From positions 135,299,460 through 135,363,459 of the forward strand of contig OW386292.2 in assembly GCA_936432065.2 (NCBI GenBank): DNA of 64,000 bases, read 5' to 3'. The DNA comes from Rutpela maculata (Eukaryota > Arthropoda > Insecta > Coleoptera > Cerambycidae). A program made the translations under genes and the position numbers. This document shows positions 33,838-45,570 of the stretch, piece after piece. Every line of letters begins with the position of its first letter. The first letter of the stretch is position 1. The notes beneath the pieces are model-generated. The model saw nothing but the letters and a program-made list of their open reading frames with translations. It ran no database searches and was not told the origin of the DNA.

Positions 33838-33905
33838 TTTTTTTTTATCTATTTATTTAACATCGGCCTATTTCCGCTGCCATCTAGGGCACAAGAATAA
33901 CGTAC
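33838..33905 (-). mobile_element. 5S SINE 3' end fragment
   Basis: On the reverse strand GCGGAAATAGGCCGATGTTA followed by AATAAATAGATAAAAAA matches the tails of the SINEs at 6640 and 35860. Only the tail region remains. Confidence 0.65.
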
Positions 33906-35530
33906 AATCTGTGATTTCGGCGAGTCGGTTACTAGTTACGCATGCGCGTGCATTTATAATATACCATTTGTTGGAAGTTGTAAATTCGCCTGGTAGATAC
34001 TATGATCGAAGAACTTTTGCGCTGTCTGTATAGTGTATACTATATACTGTATAGTAACATATTTAAAAATATTTTCTAAGAGCATATTGAAATTGTTTTC
34101 TTTTTCCGTTATCTGAAAAATAAAAAAATATGTATATTTATACATGTTGAAAAATCATTTAATAGTCTATATAGATTAAAGTAATGCACAAATGTTTATA
34201 ATTTAAAAGTGAGCTATAAAGGGTGAGCTGGTGTGGGGTCAGCCCTGGTTAAAAGATACGGTAGTGGGAAAGAGCCAGATATTTTTGACATTTCCTTCTT
34301 TTTAAAGTCCATTGAATTTTGGAGTAACTTTTTCCAAGTTCATGTGATGCATTTCCATAAACCATAAAGTTTCAGGATTTTCTAAAGCAAATTTTTTACA
34401 CAGTCAAACATCTCAAGAAGGCCATCAGAATGTGTGTTTTTAGTCATAGAGGCTTTGTTTTGCAGTAAATCTAATAGTAATAATCTTGATAAAATAAATT
34501 ATAGTAAAATTACCATTCAAAAATTCAATTCATTTTTTTTATGATGTAAATCAGAATGTTAAAATAATTAAAACTGAAATTACGAATTAAACAGACACAA
34601 TAATAGCTCTGTTTCTAATTGTTTAAATAATTTAATAAAAAGGTATGAGCTTTGTATTTTAACTAATGGTGGCCATTTTGAACAATGTTGATACCTAATG
34701 AACCTAATGCTGACGCTGTTGTAAAATTTTTGTTGTTATTTTATGTTATAACATATTGTTCATCTCAGGATTTTATTTTTACTCTTATAATATGTCAAAC
34801 TTTTATATGAAACCTTTTTTTGTTTCCAATAATAACACAAATAATGGGGGTCAATATATTAAATCACAATTTAATTTTTTTTCAGCCCCTTTAATAATGA
34901 GATAAAGGTGTAATAAATAAATACCTATTATTTCTGCTTACATCATTGTTAAAAAATATTATTTTGGATATTCAGCAGATAAAGAAAACATTCGTTTTAG
35001 AGGTGGTGGCTGACGCCTAAAGAAAATTTGAGGCTTTTGAAAACACTGTTCAAATCACTTAGTGTGCTTTGTTACTAGTTGACTTAGATGTTTTAATAAT
35101 CGGGCTTGAATATCGTTAATAATTTTCCTAGAGAAGAAGAATCTTTCTATATTCGAAATTTATATTGAGTAGAGGTTTGATTGTAAGAAAGATAAACTAA
35201 TCAAATTATGGTGAACAAAAAATTGTTGACTACCAAAAAAAGTGTAAATCAATTAACTAAATTTAGTAAAAATTGGAATTAAATCAATATCTGAAATATT
35301 CATAAATTGTATCGATTGTATAGATTGTATCTAAATACCTGAAATAAGTGAACAAAATTAAATATAAAATTGATTTTATTATAAACCAATAAAACTGAGC
35401 TGTTGCTTTTGTTAGAAATCAACTGATGCCTTAAAGTTAAATGAGTCTATTTACAAAAAGAATGACGAATGGACGATAATAGCTACCTTAATAGGGGTGA
35501 GCGTAGAGGCGACTTCAATGTGAATATCAG
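33906..35530. other. Intronic AT-rich sequence without recognisable gene
   Basis: No frame of note is present. A stretch near 34990-35050 (GGTGGCTGACGCC) resembles 39825-39870, hinting at an unnamed dispersed repeat. The rest shows no pattern I can assign. Confidence 0.35.
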
Positions 35531-35540
35531 TCGATATTCC

Positions 35541-35880
35541 ATTGAAGCAACGTCGAGCGTGGTCAGTACTTGGATGGGTGACCCATCTTGGGAAATACAG
35601 CATTCTCGTCCCACCTTCTAGCGGCTTGTATATCAGTGTATACGCGGAAGCTACGTAATTTCAGACGAGGATTACGTAGTGGATATACCATCCTTCAGAG
35701 GGGATGTAAAGCAGACGGTCCCTTGTCTATTAAATGTTAGGCAAGTAAAAGATCCCTACTCTTCTTAAATGAAGAGGTTTGGCAAAATTTTCTGGTTGGG
35801 GTAGCTCATCTCCTGGCGTCGGTGATAGGCCCTGGTAGTGGAAATAGGCTCACGTTAAATAAATAGATAAAAAAAAAAAC
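35541..35880 (+). mobile_element. 5S-rRNA-derived SINE, copy 2 (fuller head)
   Basis: The head TTGAAGCAACGTCGAGCG, then GTCAGTACTTGGATGGGTGA and GGGAAATACAGC, follows 5S rRNA order: box A, intermediate element, box C. The body CTTCTAGCGGCTTGTATATC to GATAGGCCCTGGTAG matches copy 1. The tail is AAATAAATAGATAAAAAA. It keeps more of the 5S head than copy 1 and is transcribable in principle by RNA polymerase III. Confidence 0.8.
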
Positions 35881-36489
35881 CTTAATAAATACTTAAAATA
35901 CTGTAGTAAACATGAAATTGATGGTATGATGTTTTAAAAAAATGATAAATAGTATTTAACATGCAAACGTTTCGTAGAAATTGTGATCACAATGTCTTTA
36001 CATGTAGTTTCATATATTCATATCAAATTTAACGCTACATAAATAGTTTATCCACAAATAATATTTGAAAGTTATGAATTGTTTGTCTAAACATATTAAT
36101 GTTGAAAGTTGAAATATTATCTAATAATTAAGAATCAAAAAAAAAATACGTATTGATATAGGTAAAGCGCAAAAATTAATAACTAAATATGTGACATTTA
36201 TAAACAATAGGTAAAAAACTCATATGTGATACTTAGCTGAATTACTCAAGTGATTTTATGTTGCAAATCCAAATGAGGGATGAAAATGGTGAAGTCCAAC
36301 TCGCTATGGTGCAACCGCCAGGTTCTAGAAGTGTCCAATAGCAAGTTCAGGAGTTCCTTACACTTTATTAGCCACTTCCATGCAGAAAATTTACTTTGAT
36401 GCTACCATATTATCCTCGGTAGTCTCCAAAAAAAATATCCTAATCTGTTATGTACATCCTGTCTCCAAGTACGTGTTTTAAATGAAAAT

Positions 36490-36612
36490 TAATGAACTGG
36501 AATTAACATGGAAAGTTAACATTAACGTTGAGAATTAACAGCAGAATTAACACGAAAATTAACATCCAGATTTAAAGCGTGAATTTAACACCCTAAAACG
36601 AGGAATATAACA
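36490..36612. repeat. Array of short TTAACA-type motifs
   Basis: GAATTAACAT, GTTAACATTAACG, GAATTAACAG, AATTAACACG, AATTAACATCC and ATTTAACACC follow each other at 12-20 bp spacing. It is another compact array of a short AT-rich motif, just left of a CCCA-ended element. Confidence 0.55.
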
Positions 36613-37478
36613 TCCCAAGGAACAATTTTAGTTTCTTAAATGTATACAAGGGTGCTATAAAACTATTTATAAAATGCCTTGAAAAATCTATTTTGCTGTA
36701 ACAATATCCTTAATACCATCATAAAGCGACTTGTAGACTAAAAGGGCCCACCCTTATGAAGGTTGTTAAGGCCTATTTTAAATTCCATCATAAAACTCCT
36801 AAGTGAGGCATAGTGCTGCTCTTGAAAACTTGTTCGGGCTGTTTTAAAACCTTTTTTAAAACCTATTTTAAAGCTGTCAGAAGCTTTTCTATTAGCTTCC
36901 TGCATTTCTAGAAAACACCTAGAAGGCTACCTTAAAACTGGTTTTTAAAACCATATTAGAACTGAGAAGCTATAAGAATGTCCACGAAGGAATCCAAATA
37001 ATTTTATTATTGCATTTATTTTTTCTAAACTGATTTAAGCAAACACACCATCAGACTTATTGAAGATAAAATGGAATTTGAAATGTATAAAGCGCAGAGC
37101 ACTATAACCTCTCTAAGGCCGATTTAAAAGGTAATAAAGAGCCATCAGGTATGACAAAAAAATTAAAACCAACGGCAGTTTATCGTTAAAACTACATAAG
37201 AAAGGCCCAAAAAACAAGAACCCCTCAGAAATAATAATGTTTTTAATATCCATACAAAATTTGCATATACACACGTAATCAGCAAATTTAAAAAAGTGGG
37301 CTGCTTCTCGGTTCCCACGGTAATTTTCAGTCGTTTCTTGTAATTCTACCTTAATTTGCTAACGAAAAAGTGATAATTATTGATAATTATAATTGTGAGA
37401 TTGACCTTGAATATTTTTATATACAAGAAAAACATGGCCGGCCAACTAAAAACCTAATTATCATTTTACAGTCCTCTC

Positions 37479-38216
37479 CAGTGTTGCCAGGTCTAGTGAA
37501 ATTTCACTAGATCTGGTGATTTTTTTTAAATCTAGTGATTTAGTGAAAACTTGAAAATGCCCATTTTTAATGATTTTTGAATCATCCAATTTATTGCCCT
37601 CTTCTGGTAGGTAGACAAACATTAAATTCGAGTTGCGATCCATTTAATACAGAACTGTTCACGTTAATCGCTACCACGGTCAGTAAACTCTACGGTTACC
37701 TCGATCAGCAGCTCTTAGACGAGAGAGACGCGCGGAGCGGGGAATCGAATGAAAGAGACAGACATATCTGATTTCCGTGCAAAAGACACAGACAAAGATG
37801 CCTGTAGTATCTACAGCTGACGTAGGCTGTAGACCTTAACAGAATATCTTTCATTCGATTCCCCGCTCCGCGCGTCTCTCGTCTAAAAGCTGCTAATTGA
37901 GGTAACCGTTTATTGACTGTGAATCACTACAATCGAATAGCCTGGGCTTGTTGCCCTCTAGCGTCTCGTAGACAAACAGTACTTTCTTTAATACAATCTA
38001 GAGAACGAAGTCTGGCAACGAAATAATCAGATAGAGGACGCTCAAAGCTATGCTGTGCTCAGAGAGCTCAAGAAAATTACGTGTCCTACAGACACTGCAA
38101 CTTTTGAAAATTAAAGATGAGAGCTTTAATTTCAAATCTAGTGAAATTTTAGTAAGATTTAGTAACTTTTTAAAGCGTCGTCTGATAACTTTTAAAATTT
38201 TGATCTGGCAACACTG
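37479..38216. mobile_element. hAT-type MITE (CAGTGTTGCCAG ends)
   Basis: The ends CAGTGTTGCCAG and, inverted, CTGGCAACACTG carry an exact 8-bp target repeat GTCCTCTC at 37471-37478 and 38217-38224. Inside is an inverted repeat of about 75 bp (about 37680-37757 against 37851-37925) containing GACGCGCGGAGCGGGGAATC, strikingly GC-rich. CTAGTGAAATTT motifs line both ends. Confidence 0.9.
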
Positions 38217-38552
38217 GTCCTCTCATTAAACTATATATTCTAAAATGGTAATGACCTAGAACATTTACTCTAAATGAAGCCCTTTTAGTCTTTTTGTATA
38301 CAATCACAAATAATCCCTTCCTTACAAAAATGCAAATGCACTTGGCGAAGATCACATGGACATGATAAAAGCTGTAATAAAACGTTTGGGACGTTGACAT
38401 TTGATACAAAAAACTTAAAACCTAACCACAAAATAATTTGTATGTATGTGTGTTTTAACAGTCCTTTTAAAATGGCCACTCTTTTTTATTTTCTTCCACC
38501 TTTCCAAAAAAGACTTAATTACACATCAGTAAGTGGTGAAATGCTTTTAATT

Positions 38553-38571
38553 AACACACACACACACACAT
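38553..38571. repeat. CA microsatellite
   Basis: About nine CA dinucleotides within the CCCA-ended element. Confidence 0.7.
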
Positions 38572-39149
38572 GCATCAACGACACTTCAGGCAGACATATT
38601 GTTTATTATTTTTATAATAAATGTTTTATTGAGGTTTTGGAAAGTGTTTTATGGAATTAAAATTTGCCTTTTAGATTTATAGAGGCCTTTTTTCTTCATA
38701 ACGGTTTCATCACAACATTTATCAAGGATGTTTTAAGAGTCTAGTTTTGTAATGGCCTTTAATAAGTACTAATAGGCATTGAAAATGTCTAGTTTTAAAA
38801 AGGCTTTAAAATGCATTTATTGCAAATATGTTAAAACCATAAAGAATAATTTAAAGCCTCTTTAAATCTAAATGGAATTTAAGACGTTCATAAAACTAAT
38901 TAGCTTTATGGAGAGTTTTATGTAGGTTATGATAAATCCATTACAAATACATATTATCCTAGAAGCAAATTAGCTTTATAATTAGGTCTTACAGAATGCT
39001 TTAAAACTTACTATTAAGAGCAAGTATACCTGAAGCCTAAAAGACCTTAACTATAACTTCAATAAAGCACATGACTGTTTCCTAACCCTGACAAACCTTT
39101 CTTAAAACCTCCTCAAGTCCAAATGACTTTTAAATTGTTCCTTGGGATG

Positions 39150-41330
39150 GCTGCTACGAAGATGGCCTTTGCCAAATTTGAATTAAAAATTGATTTCTTT
39201 ATTAATTATTTACGGATAAAATCCGATGTTAAATAATTAATTGCCCTGCTTCATAGTATATGAAGAAGGACTATCGATTCCTGGGATATTGAAGTCGGTG
39301 ATATAAGAAGCTATAATATAATGAGAGATCCTTGTTAAAAATGTTATCTTTGGAAGCAATACATTTTTTTCTTACCTTATCTGATTAGTGGTGAACCATC
39401 ACTAAATATTAGATATACTAATAGATCGGTCTTATTGCCACCTTAATGAAATTTATCATATTTTCTGGCAACAGTTAACTTAGCACAAATTTAAAGCAGT
39501 AAACTAAGAAGCTCCTCTTTGCAATGAAGATTTCACTCTAGCCAGTCCTTACACGGGATTCCTTTTATGCCCAACCTCTAATTTTATATTTCTAAGATAG
39601 GTATCTTACTTTAAGTAGCACACGTAGGTGTGACTCTGGTTGTATATAGTTGTGTATGATTATAATGAAGTTTAAAGAAATAAATATTTGAATTAGCAGC
39701 GGTATTGCAATGTTTGATATAAAATATTATTAAATTTATGAAGCAGCAATATGCATGCTGCAGTTCTTGTATACACACTAAATCAAAATTTAAGTTTTTT
39801 ACCCCCTTTGTAATAGGTTGGTGATGGTAGAAGGGATGGCTGATGCCAAAAAATATTTGAGACCGTGGCTTTCTATACATACACTAAATACCAATTTTAT
39901 GGGATTTTACTTACTTGTTTTACCTATTTACCTAAATTTACCCCCAAACTCTTCAACGGAATAAGATGAAAATATAATCCAGTTCCAGATCTCATTATTA
40001 TACATATGTGTACCAGATTTCAAGTCAATATCATAAACTGTTTCAGGGTAATTATGTGTACAAAAAAAGTTATAGACAGACCGACAAAACGACACAGAAT
40101 TTTTTCTTACTTGGCGTTTAAATATATTGACTCTCGTCCTTGATTATTTATTACTTCTAGCATTAAGTAATATAAACAAATGTTTCCTAGTATTTCGATC
40201 GATTTAGAATATTGCTAATAAATGGAAAATAAACAAATTAAATTGTCGACGGGTTAATAAGTAAACAATTACTGAATGTTATTTAACAAAAAAGACTTAA
40301 ATAAATAAACCTTAACACCTTAACAGCAGATATTCGCCAATCTGTGTCAATCAGTATTCTGGATTATTAACAAAATATTTTTACAGTTCTGCATGTACTG
40401 GGTGAACGGGAAAATACCTAATCTACTACTATTAAGTGCAAAATCAATGTATATATTTCCGGTAAAATTTAAAACAACTACGTAACAATAATTTGTCTAT
40501 TAAAGATCCCTGATGATGCTTGAAATGGAGGCGTTGCCTCATGCTCTTCTGGTGTACTCGTCATGGAGAGAGATGGTGGGACAGCTTGATGGGCATGGCT
40601 GCGTACACGCATAAGTAAATTTTAAATGCGGATATGTTAGAAAACGCTACCTTTTAACGTCGGGCCGACGGCTAGATACCCAGCAGACTTACATGAAGTG
40701 TAAGCTAGCAAAATGTGACCTCTTTAAAATGTGCGCCTAGATGATGCCTAATGCTGGGGCGAATGTGCAACACGTGTACAACCACGTGGTCTATGCAAAT
40801 ACTATTTAACTACCCTTTTTTAAGTTAGTGCCAAGGCACTATTTGTACCACTCAAAGTTGTAAGTAGGTGCTGGTCCACCACCGCAGGTATAATGAAACA
40901 CCTGACTGGTTTAGAAATGTCAACTTGAGGGAAACCTTGAGATGTTGACTTGTTGAAGTGCTGGAGGCCACTGCAACTGATGGCAGTTCTGCGCACATTT
41001 ATAGGCGGCGGTGGCAAGTATGCGGCCACTTAGGCTTCACCCACCTATAAATACACAAAGGAACTGCCCACATTGGTCTGACTAATGATGGCAGTTTTAT
41101 GATTAATTTGCATGCTTGACTGTTTATATTGAAATAATACTGAGCTTAGATATTTTGTAGTAGGTATATTGTGACGTTGTTAAAACTAACTTTGAAACGA
41201 ATTTTAGTAAACTTTGTCCTTTAACATTAGTATACTATTTCAAAAGTAGTGTTATTTCATTAACCTTAATATTTATGATCAATATTTCATTCACACTCTT
41301 TCACATTACTGCAGTATTTTTAATTTTCAG
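39150..41330. other. Distal intron 3 of gene B, no gene recognised
   Basis: The part at 39780-40110 resembles a dispersed insect repeat (TGTGTACCAGATTTCAAGTC, then ACAGACCGACAAAACGACAC). The part at 40500-41060 is less AT-rich (GGCGGCGGTGGCAAG) and may come from a retrotransposon leader, but no frame supports this. The acceptor TTTTTAATTTTCAG at 41317-41330 closes the intron. Confidence 0.4.
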
Positions 41331-42480
41331 GTTTGGAGATGGTGTTGTGCCACAACCAGAAGTTACCACTGGATTACATAGGACACAGAAATACTTAATA
41401 TCAAACCTTAAGGAGGATCTATCGGGACCACACATTAAACACACCTCCACAATGTACAAATGCGACTCTTGTTCATATCAGACAAAGAAGAAAACTTACC
41501 TAAAAAGACATCTACTGGTACACATGAGCCCTTCAGAAGTAACAATGTACAAATGTGAGTCTTGTTCATATCAGTCAAGACATGAACGGAACCTTAACAG
41601 ACATCTGCTGGTGCATAAGAATCCTTCAGAAGTAACTATGTTCGAATGCGACTCTTGCCCATATCAGGCAAGAAGAAAAGATCAACTTAAAATGCATATG
41701 TTGGTACATAAGACTCCTTCAGAAGTAGCAATGTATAAATGCGACTCTTGTGCACATCAGACAAAACTGAAAAGTGACCTTAAAAAACATCTACTAGTAC
41801 ATAAGAGTTCGTCAGAAGTAACAATGTACAAATGCGACTCTTGTTCATATCAGGCAAAACGAAAAGGTGAACTTAAAATACATTTGTTGGTACATAAGAA
41901 TCCTTCAGAAGTAACAATGTACAAATGCGAATCTTGTTCATTTCAGACAAAACAGAAAAGTAACCTTAGAAAACATCTGCTTTTACATAAGAGTCCTTCA
42001 GATGTAACAATGTACAAATGTGACTCTTGTTCATATCAGGCAAGACAAAAAAGTCATCTTAAGGCACATTTACTGATACATAAGAATCCTTCAGAAGTAA
42101 CGATGTACAAATGCGACTCTTGTTCATATCAGGCAAAACAAAAAAGTCAACTTAAGCTACATCTACTGGTACACAAGAGCCCTTCAGAAGTAACAATGTA
42201 CAAATGCGACTCTTGTTCATATCAGGCGAAACAGAAAAGTGTCCTTAAAAAACATCTAGTTATACATAAGAGTCCTTCAGAAGTAACGATGTACAAATGC
42301 AACTTTTGTTCGTATCAAGCAAGGCAGAAACCTTACCTTAAACGGCATCTGCTGGTACACAAGAGCCCTTCAGAAGTACCAATGTACAAATGTGACTCTT
42401 GTGTATATCAGACAAAGCATAAGGGTGACCTTAAAAAACATTTACTAGTACATAAGAGACCTTCAGGTGTAACAATGTAG
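41331..42480 (+). CDS. Gene B exon 4: eleven C2H2 fingers
   Basis: The exon starts after TTTTCAG; the ATG at 41275 is intronic. After a 40-residue spacer (FGDGVVPQPEVTTG) come eleven fingers of the form YKCDSCSYQ-x7-L-x2-HLLVH, each C-x2-C-x12-H-x3-H. The unit is 31 residues (93 nt) because the linker is KxPSEVTM rather than the usual TGEKP, so the fingers sit three residues further apart. Units are very alike in the backbone and differ around the helix, as expected for DNA-contact positions. The stop is TAG at 42478, after KRPSGVTM. Finger remnants continue beyond it. Confidence 0.9.
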
Positions 42481-43090
42481 AATTGTGACTCCCGTTCATT
42501 TTAGGTGATACATAAAAGTTACGTTATAAAACATCTACTAAGTATCCTTCGGAAATAAAGATGTACAGTTTTGACTCTTGTTCATTTTACACGAGATATA
42601 AAGATAGCCTCATGAAACATTTACTGATCCCTAATAATCTTTTGAAAATAAGAATGTATCAGTGTGAGTCTAAACTGAAATATAACCTTAAAAGACATTT
42701 GCTGGTACATAAGAGCTCTTTAGAAGAAAATATGTAGAAATGTGACCCTTGTTCATATATAAAACAGAGAAGTACATTTGCTGATCTGTAAGGATCCTCC
42801 AGAAGTAAAATTTTAAGAATGTGTTTTGTTCGTGTAAGGTAAAACATAAAAAGTACCTTGTAACACATTTGCCGTAGCATAGGGATTCTTAAGTAGGAAC
42901 AGGATACAAATGTGATTTTTGTTCCTGTCAGAAAACATATATAGGTTACCTCAAGTCAGTTACTGTAGCATACAAATTTTTCAGAAGTAATAAGGTACAA
43001 ATGTGGTTTGATTCATATTAGGCAAAGCAGGAATAGTGCCTTAATAGACGTTTACGGGTACATCATCCTTCAATATGCCAACAGTGTACA
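42481..43090 (+). pseudogene. Decayed continuation of the finger array (about seven units)
   Basis: Past the stop the 93-nt periodicity continues with damage. One unit reads MYSFDSCSFYTRYKDSLMKH near 42559, another MYQCES-KLKYNLKRHLLVH near 42655, and others ACAAATGTGATTTTTGTTC near 42905 and GTACAAATGTGG near 42994, with many stops and small deletions. The ancestral array was therefore longer, with perhaps 18 fingers. These units would lie in the 3' UTR if transcribed. Confidence 0.8.
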
Positions 43091-43199
43091 ATAATATTTA
43101 TACATCCATAAAGTATGATATATGGACAACTTTGACATGTAAGTACTTTACTTGATAAAAATGAAGTAATTAATGCATAAATATTGCACTATGAATTTG

Positions 43200-43560
43200 T
43201 TTATCATCTGTATATTTATTTATGTATTTAATATTGTTTACCATAGCTCCAATTTATTCTCACAAAGGTTGCCTGCAATTTATATTTATTAAGTTATTAA
43301 ATTCATTTAGACTTACCTTTACCAATTGCGGTCAGTAGGGATCGAACCTGCATGTCTCCGTTTTCTGTATTACAGTACTGACCGTTATTTCGGATGCTAA
43401 TAAAAGCAGTATTTATGGTGATGTGTATGAAGTCTTTATTATGTGAAATTGAATTTCTAGCCTTATTTAAAATATATGAAAATCTTTCAGGTTCTCTTTT
43501 TCTTTCTATGTTCCCAAACCTGAATTTTTCGAGTTAGTAGTATTTTTATTTATTTATAAT
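43200..43560 (-). mobile_element. tRNA-like SINE copy and flanking direct repeat, copy 1
   Basis: On the reverse strand AGGTTCGATCCCTACTGACC is a box B-like motif. The surrounding 350 bp (TTGTTTACCATAGCTCCAAT, and GTCTTTATTATGTGAAATTG) match 44040-44480. It is degenerate in the box A area. Confidence 0.5.
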
Positions 43561-43785
43561 TATTAAGAACTTATTTAATTTAATTAAACTGTCACCAGTG
43601 TCACCTGAGAAGTACGAGTAGTTGTTGAACTATGTAATATTACATTATTTCAGTGGCGGTTCGTTAAAAAAAAATCTTTTCCCCAGATCTGGAAATTGAA
43701 GAGCAGAGAGGGAGAAATCCGAAAAAAAATTTTCTTCATCTCAAATTTGATAAGTTATATACAAAGTATGATCATAGGCCAAATC

Positions 43786-43990
43786 TCAAAGTACGTACTC
43801 GTGTAAAGTATATACTTTAGTTTATACTTTCCTCGAAGAACGACCTACTTTTCACATGCATTTCAGATGCGAATGTCTCCACTTTTTTGGTATTTTGCAT
43901 GATCTTTTCATATGCATGGCGAATGTAAAAAGTACAAACTATGCATAAGAATAGAAGTAGTACTAATTATATACTTTATATGAATATTTT
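43786..43990. repeat. AAAGTATATACTTT motif array
   Basis: Dyad-like AAAGTACGTACT, AAAGTATATACTTTA and TTTATACTTTCC variants and ATGCATTTC stretches recur. A similar array (GTATGTACTA, AAAGTACGTATA) lies at 48020-48330. Confidence 0.45.
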
Positions 43991-44039
43991 TGCCTTTCGA
44001 ATGGAAAGAAAATAAAGAATACATGGTAGAGAGGTCCAT

Positions 44040-44480
44040 ATGTATTTTATTTATATTAACATATCTAATATTGTTTACCACACTCTAATTTATTCTCACA
44101 AGGGTTGCCTGCAAATTATAATGTATATTAAATTATTAAATACATTTTTACTTACCTTTTTGCCAATTGCGGTCGGTAGGGTTCGAACCTTCAACGCCTC
44201 CGTTGTCTCTGAAACATTTCTGCGCACTTGCACACTGAGCTAATTCCTTTCCATTATTTTGGTTGTTAAAAATGATAGTGATATATTAATATGTGTGGGA
44301 AATTTATTTAATTAGATAATTAGTAATAATAAGTCTTTATTATGTGAAATTGAATTTCTAATACAACTTTTAACAAACAATTAAGTATACGTTATTTAAA
44401 ATATGTGAAAATCGTTCAAGTTCTCTTTTTTGTTTGTGTTCCCAAACCTAATTTTTTCTTGTTAGCATTTATAATTATGA
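44040..44480 (-). mobile_element. tRNA-derived SINE and flanking direct repeat, copy 2
   Basis: The reverse strand at about 44250-44165 reads TTAGCTCAGTGTGCAAG (box A-like), then about 40 nt later GGTTCGAACCC (box B) and TACCGACCGC. This is a tRNA-like head, not an intact tRNA: no matching acceptor stem is seen. The flanks match the copy at 43200-43560. Confidence 0.6.
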
Positions 44481-45570
44481 GAAACTTATCTAATTTCTAA
44501 TGGATAATTAACATTTGGCAGCTGACGAGATTCAAGGTCACACGATAACCTCAGTCTTTTTGTTTTTAATTTGAAATTCACAATTTTCGTTCACTTTTTT
44601 TCACTTTTGTGTGCTATCAACTATAAAAGTAGACAGTTTTAAATGTAGGTTTCATTATACAAAGACAATTACGTGTTGTGTAGTTGTAGTAGTTTGCCTT
44701 TTAAATTCGTTGAGATGTAGATTGTTTACCTGTGTTTTTCGTTATTTTCTTATTTAAAACAATTTATAGGATTTATGGTATTATTACATATAGAGAGTAT
44801 TTAGCTTATTTAAGATTTAAGTACCTACCTACTAATAATTATTTTGTTACCAATTAACAACAAAATGAATATTTGGTTGTCGAAGTCGAGCTGAAAGAAA
44901 TGCCAATTTAAGATTTAGCAGGTAGTTGGTGTGTTTATTATTTAATATATTTAATAAATACATAATGCTAAATACCTACTGCATGCATGAGTATAAAGTT
45001 ATAGTTATTTCAGATTGCCTTCGGTTTCACCAAAGAAAGAAATTTTGTAATCGTAATCAACAGAGCGAAGAGAAAAGTAAATCTTACTGAATAAAACATG
45101 AAATATGATCATGTATAAGTTAAGTACCTATATAGGTACTGGGAAAAAAAACTTTTGTAATTTAAAGTAAAAATGTATTTGTAGAATACGTACACTGAGG
45201 AAAAATATTTGTAACCACAACTAAAAAACTCATAACCACAGCAAATTTTCCTAATAAAATAGAGGACAGGACGGTAGGTTTGTTGTCATAATTAAATTCA
45301 ATTTGTTAGAAGTTCTTAGTAGCCATTACTAAATAATTTTAGTTAAAATCAACTAGTTGCACTTATCAAATATTGTTAGTTACTGTAACAAATGAAAAAT
45401 GTTATGACAACTACATTTTTTAGTTGTGACTAAACACTTATTAAATATTTTTGGTTACAATAATAAATGGTTTTGTTGTCACAAGAAATACAAAGTCTTG
45501 TCACAACTATATTTTTTAGTTGTGGCTAAAAAATATAGTAGGTGTGGTAACTAATTCACTTAGTTGCCAC

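Larger units (their letters stand above)
36614..39146. mobile_element. CCCAAGGAACAATTT-ended element with nested hAT MITE
   Basis: The left end CCCAAGGAACAATTT and right end AAATTGTTCCTTGGG are exact inverses. The interior near both ends is full of TTTAAAAC/TATAAAA-type motifs (36650-37130 and 38700-39120). A hAT MITE lies at 37479-38216. No transposase is recognisable. Its right end recurs at 3497-3735. Confidence 0.7.
22259..42480 (+). other. Gene B: double-ZAD C2H2 zinc-finger protein, four coding exons
   Basis: The inferred exons are 22259-22366, 23160-23471, 29286-29785 and 41331-42480. The total is 2070 nt, or 689 residues plus stop. Phases are 0, 0 and 2 and all joins are GT/AG. ZAD1 cysteines are C8, C11, C47 and C50; ZAD2 cysteines are C106, C109, C151 and C154. 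An acidic linker (about 165-307) is followed by eleven C2H2 fingers from about 349. Introns of 0.8, 5.8 and 11.5 kb are filled with mobile elements. The likely role is a dimerising nuclear DNA-binding protein; its targets are unknown. Exons 2 and 3 have close duplicates at 52788 and 55751. The 11.5-kb last intron is the least certain join, though phase and the shared ending motif fit. Confidence 0.75.

Noticed and set aside
41275..41330. N-terminal hydrophobic stretch (MINISFTLFHITAVFLIF) as a signal peptide for the zinc-finger ORF
   Set aside because: It is the AT-rich polypyrimidine end of the intron; the acceptor TTTTCAG at 41330 defines the exon start, and C2H2 regulators are nuclear.
44165..44250. 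Intact tRNA gene
   Set aside because: Box A and box B are present, but no acceptor or anticodon stem pairs properly and the flanks are repetitive; better explained as a SINE head.
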